Assembly (NCBI GenBank): GCA_038525525.1
Contig: JBCBHO010000004.1
Location: 292,644 to 356,643 of the forward strand
Direction of reading: 5' to 3'
From: Shimia_B sp038525525
Lineage (GTDB): Bacteria > Pseudomonadota > Alphaproteobacteria > Rhodobacterales > Rhodobacteraceae
DNA length: 64,000 nucleotides
In this document: positions 61,240-64,000 of the stretch, piece by piece
How positions within the stretch are numbered: position 1 is the first letter of the stretch
Layout: the number at the start of each line of letters is the position of its first letter
The notes under the pieces: generated by a model
Told to the model about the DNA's origin: nothing
What the model saw: only the letters and a program-made list of their open reading frames with translations
The model's database searches: none
Program-made: the position numbers and the translations under genes

Positions 61240-61745
61240 GGCAACGCCTCCACGAAGGCGTCGATCTCCGCGAAGCTGGTGAGCCTATGTTTGGGGATCG
61301 AGGCCTCGGCAAAGGTCTGGGCCAGCCGCGCGTCGATGCGGTGGCGGTTGACCCAGAGGTAGCGCCAGAATTCCGGCAGGCCGGAAAGCCGCTCGGGGCA
61401 GCCATCGGCCAGGTCTGGGCGGGTTTGGCCACGTCGGCGCAGGCTGCGCCACGTCACCCGCCAGAGCCGCAGCCACAGGGGGGCATCCGTCCAGATCAGC
61501 GTATCGGCACGGGCGAGGCGCTGGGCGTAGGTGGCCGAATGCCCGCCCTCGAAGACCCAAGCCTCCCGCGCGACGATGGCTTCCACAATCGGCCGCTTCT
61601 CATCCCGCGGGCGCTCCTCCCACCCGGGTAGCCAATGCACCTCACGGTCCATGTGATACACCGGCAGGCCGAGCTTCTGGCCAAGCGCCCAGGCGAGGGT
61701 GGATTTCCCCGAGCCTGAGCCGCCGATGATCATGATCCGCTGCAT
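61236..61745 (-). CDS. P-loop kinase of the FlaR/adenylate-kinase-like type
   Basis: This 169-residue protein has P-loop GGSGSGKST at residues 8-16, HMDREVHWLPGW, WVFEGGHS and TLIWTDAPLWLRLWRVTWRS, typical of the topology-modulation (FlaR-like) kinase group. It has the same order of motifs as the kinase at 54112-54627. It lies between the permease genes and the phosphoesterase gene in a compact operon. The substrate is unknown. Confidence 0.8.
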   Translation of the reverse strand: MQRIMIIGGSGSGKSTLAWALGQKLGLPVYHMDREVHWLPGWEERPRDEKRPIVEAIVAREAWVFEGGHSATYAQRLARADTLIWTDAPLWLRLWRVTWRSLRRRGQTRPDLADGCPERLSGLPEFWRYLWVNRHRIDARLAQTFAEASIPKHRLTSFAEIDAFVEALP

Positions 61746-61754
61746 GCACCAAGC

Positions 61755-62612
61755 TTAGTGCGCGCCTTCCCATTTGCCGATCACCCGGGTGCGGATCAGG
61801 CCGGAGAGGTAATCGACGACGTAAACCATCGCGATGATCAGGAAAATGATCGTCCAGACCTGATCCCAAAAGAGACCCGCGATCCGGTCTGACAGCATGA
61901 AGCCGATGCCACCCGCGCCCACGATGCCCAGAATGGTGGAGGAGCGGACGTTCGATTCAAAGTTGTAGAGGATGATCGACAGGTGGACCGGAAGGACCTG
62001 CGGCATGATCCCGTAGAAGATCGACTGGAAGCGCGAGCCGCCTGAGGCCACGACGCCTTCCACCGGACGCTTCGACGTGTTCTCCAGCGCTTCGGAGAAA
62101 AGCTTACCAAAGGTGCCGATCTCCGACACAGCTATCGCGAGGATGCCCGCCAAAGGCCCCAATCCAAAAGCGCGGATAAAGATCAGAGCGAGGATCAGCG
62201 TCTCGAAGGCCCGGATGATGTCATAGCCCCGCCGCGCCGTATGGCGCAGCCAAAAGATCCGCGTGATGTTTTTGGCCCCGAGGAAGGACACCGGGAAGGC
62301 AATTATCAGTCCGAGCACAGTGCCAAGGAAGGCCATTGCGACGGTCTCGCCCAGTGCAGTGAACACTTCCACCCATTCGGGCCAGGTCTCCCAGAGATGT
62401 GGGGGGAACATAAAGCTGATGACAGTGCCAAGTCGTTGCAGGCCCACCCAAATGCGTTCGGGTGAAAAGTTAAAATCGTAAAGACACCAGGCGAATAGGC
62501 CGACGAAAAGGGCCCAAAGCCCGATCTTGCGGGCACGCACGGCTGGAGTGTCACGGAACGCGAGCGGTGCCTTGGACATCCAATCCTTAATCTGAGCGTC
62601 GTTGGGGGTCAT
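61755..62612 (-). CDS. phnE: PhnE-type ABC permease (second locus)
   Basis: This 285-residue permease has about six helices and the EAA-loop segment ASGGSRFQSIFYGIMPQVLP. It is similar to the C-terminal part of the long permease at 3440-4759 (FGLGPLAG, EALENTSKRPVEGV) but lacks that protein's large insert. It overlaps the upstream permease gene by four bases. It completes a PhnD-PhnE-PhnE importer whose ATPase gene is not in the window and may lie beyond the right edge. Confidence 0.9.
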   Translation of the reverse strand: MTPNDAQIKDWMSKAPLAFRDTPAVRARKIGLWALFVGLFAWCLYDFNFSPERIWVGLQRLGTVISFMFPPHLWETWPEWVEVFTALGETVAMAFLGTVLGLIIAFPVSFLGAKNITRIFWLRHTARRGYDIIRAFETLILALIFIRAFGLGPLAGILAIAVSEIGTFGKLFSEALENTSKRPVEGVVASGGSRFQSIFYGIMPQVLPVHLSIILYNFESNVRSSTILGIVGAGGIGFMLSDRIAGLFWDQVWTIIFLIIAMVYVVDYLSGLIRTRVIGKWEGAH

Positions 62613-63544
62613 GTCGCTGGCCCTTTCTCAAGTCCGATCACACGGTGACGGAGTTTTTCGGATCCGTAGTCGATGACCATCACGGTCACGAAGATGATAA
62701 CGAAGAGGGCTGAGAGGTCCGTGTATTCCTGCAAAGACAGCGCCTCGCGAAATTCCTGGCCGAGCCCGCCTGCGCCGACGTAGCCGATGATCGACGAGGC
62801 GCGGACGTTGATCTCAAACCGCAGCAGCGTGTAGCTGATGATATTGGGCATCACCTGCGGCACGGCACCGTAGCGGATCTGGTCGAACCACGTGCCGCCG
62901 GCGGCTTTCACGCCCTCAAGCGGGCGCATGTCGATGTTTTCGTTCACCTCGGAGTAGAGCTTGCCAAGGGCACCGGCGGTGTGCAGCCCGATGGCCAATA
63001 CGCCCGCCATGGGGCCGACCGAGAAGCAGAACACAAAGATCAACGCCCAAACGAGCTCCGGCACCGTGCGTGCGATCTCAAGGTAGCGGCGCGAGAGCCA
63101 GAGCACCCACTTGTTGGGCGCGAGGTTGCGCGAGGCGGGGAACGACATCACGAACCCCCCGAAAACGCCTAGCGCGGTGGCCATGAAGGCGATGAGGATC
63201 GTCTCGATCAGAAGGTTCGCCCAAACGCGCCAGCGCCAGAACCAATCGCCGAGGTCTGCACCGAGGCTCTCCCACCGCAGGACGGGCAGCGTACGCTCGA
63301 TAAACTCGCCCAGACGGGGCAGACCCGCGGGGATGATCCAGCGCCATTCGCGCGATCCATCCACGTTGGTCACCTGCGTGACCCGGAAGAAATCCCCGAG
63401 CCAGGCCGAAAAGGCGAAGAAGGCGAAAAAGAGGATACTGGCGATCAGCCAGCCAATCTTGGCGCGCCGCCGTTGGGCCGCGTAATCCAGTTCGAATTGG
63501 TCCATCGGACGCAGGGGCGTCACGTCAGCAGCAACTGTCATCAT
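62609..63544 (-). CDS. phnE: PhnE-type ABC permease (second locus)
   Basis: This 311-residue permease has the EAA-loop KAAGGTWFDQIRYGAVPQVMP and LLRFEINVRASSIIGYVGAGGLG, closely matching the permease at 4756-5631. It follows the binding-protein gene after a stem-loop. Its partner permease overlaps its end. Confidence 0.92.
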   Translation of the reverse strand: MMTVAADVTPLRPMDQFELDYAAQRRRAKIGWLIASILFFAFFAFSAWLGDFFRVTQVTNVDGSREWRWIIPAGLPRLGEFIERTLPVLRWESLGADLGDWFWRWRVWANLLIETILIAFMATALGVFGGFVMSFPASRNLAPNKWVLWLSRRYLEIARTVPELVWALIFVFCFSVGPMAGVLAIGLHTAGALGKLYSEVNENIDMRPLEGVKAAGGTWFDQIRYGAVPQVMPNIISYTLLRFEINVRASSIIGYVGAGGLGQEFREALSLQEYTDLSALFVIIFVTVMVIDYGSEKLRHRVIGLEKGPAT

Positions 63545-63561
63545 CAGTATCCCGAAGAGAA

Positions 63562-63588
63562 AGGACCCCCGCCGCCAGGGCGAGGGTC
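63562..63588 (-). terminator. Intercistronic stem-loop after the second phnD
   Basis: An imperfect stem (GGACCC paired with GGGTCC and inner GC pairs) lies between phnD and the permease gene, followed on the minus strand by TTTCTCTT. It is the positional equivalent of the hairpin at 5653-5676. Confidence 0.5.
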
Positions 63589-63601
63589 CAGGTCTTTGAT
63601 C

Positions 63602-64000
63602 TTACGAACGGCGCTGCTTCTTGAGCCAGTCGCGCATGTCCACGATCCACTGGTAGCGCTCGTGGGTGGCGGGCTGCCAGCCGATCTGCGGGTTAGGCGT
63701 GCCTTCGACTTCGCCGGTCATCGCCTTGAAGGCAGCCGGATCGGCTTCGGCCACGTCGAGCACGAGCTGCTGCATCGTGTCCTTCAGCTCCTGCGGCAGG
63801 TTCACGCGCGCGGTGAACGGGCCGGAGGTGATTTCGGGGCTTTCCCAGATCGGGCAGATCTGGCCTTCGACGATCATCTCTTTCTCGATCATGCGCTGCC
63901 AGCGGCCATCGGTGGCGTTGTTCTGCCAAGTTGCGGCGGCGTCAAACGTGCCCTGCGCCACGCCAGCCACACCAGCCTCGTGGGAGCCGGAGAACGGGAT
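63602..64000 (-). CDS. phnD: PhnD-like binding protein (5' end outside window)
   Basis: Only the last about 133 residues are visible; the frame is open to the right edge. The visible part contains HEAGVAGVAQGTFDAAATWQ, followed by PIWESPEITSGPF and the terminal NPQIGWQPATHERYQWIVDM, matching the C-terminal lobe of PhnD-type binding proteins. It belongs to the second importer. Substrate preference is unknown and may differ from the first system. Confidence 0.88.
   Translation of the reverse strand: MPFSGSHEAGVAGVAQGTFDAAATWQNNATDGRWQRMIEKEMIVEGQICPIWESPEITSGPFTARVNLPQELKDTMQQLVLDVAEADPAAFKAMTGEVEGTPNPQIGWQPATHERYQWIVDMRDWLKKQRRS

Overview
The window looks like a chromosomal segment of a marine alphaproteobacterium, most likely Rhodobacteraceae (Roseobacter group). 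The DNA is GC-rich. The housekeeping block (gyrA, usg, ctaA, chpT, proBA, obg, rplU-rpmA) and the lifestyle genes (C-P lyase, Sox, TRAP transport, ornithine lipid synthesis) are typical of that group. All calls come from reading the sequence and the translated proteins; no database search was run.

Layout. 1-7.5 kb: C-P lyase genes phnG-phnH-phnI (phnI runs off the left edge), the regulator phnF in opposite orientation, and a phosphonate importer operon phnC-phnD-phnE-phnE plus a hexapeptide acyltransferase. 7.7-9.3 kb: a small secreted protein and a periplasmic glycerophosphodiesterase. 9.4-12.6 kb: an arsenate operon made of an ArsR-ArsC fusion, a GAPDH and ArsJ. 12.8-15.9 kb: a TRAP transporter. 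16.1-17.8 kb: exoD-like, dsbB and an unknown gene. 18-36 kb: core genes. 36.1-40.1 kb: tRNA-Ser(CGA) followed by an AT-richer island remnant with an integrase broken by an in-frame amber codon, a DUF3987 gene and a small gene. 40.1-50.5 kb: a sox cluster (soxF-E-D-C-B-Z-Y-V on the minus strand, soxS, soxR and a YeeE-type transporter on the plus strand) with no soxA or soxX. 50.8-64 kb: a second phosphonate-type locus with two PhnM-like hydrolases, an MFS carrier, a TIM-barrel isomerase, three P-loop kinase-like proteins, a calcineurin-type phosphoesterase, a second hexapeptide acyltransferase, a GNAT enzyme, an AbrB-type membrane protein, a broken Nudix gene and a second PhnD-PhnE-PhnE importer that runs off the right edge.

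Two themes connect the parts. The first is phosphorus scavenging: two phosphonate importers, C-P lyase, a glycerophosphodiesterase and phosphorus-free ornithine lipid synthesis, with several Pho-box-like sites in front of them. Arsenate handling fits beside this because arsenate enters as a phosphate analogue. The second is sulfur oxidation, controlled by a persulfide-type ArsR sensor with a near-ideal operator in front of soxY.

The least explained part is the 50.6-64 kb locus. It carries PhnM-type enzymes but no C-P lyase core, and it contains a structured leader with mutually exclusive terminator and antiterminator pairings upstream of two small ORFs.
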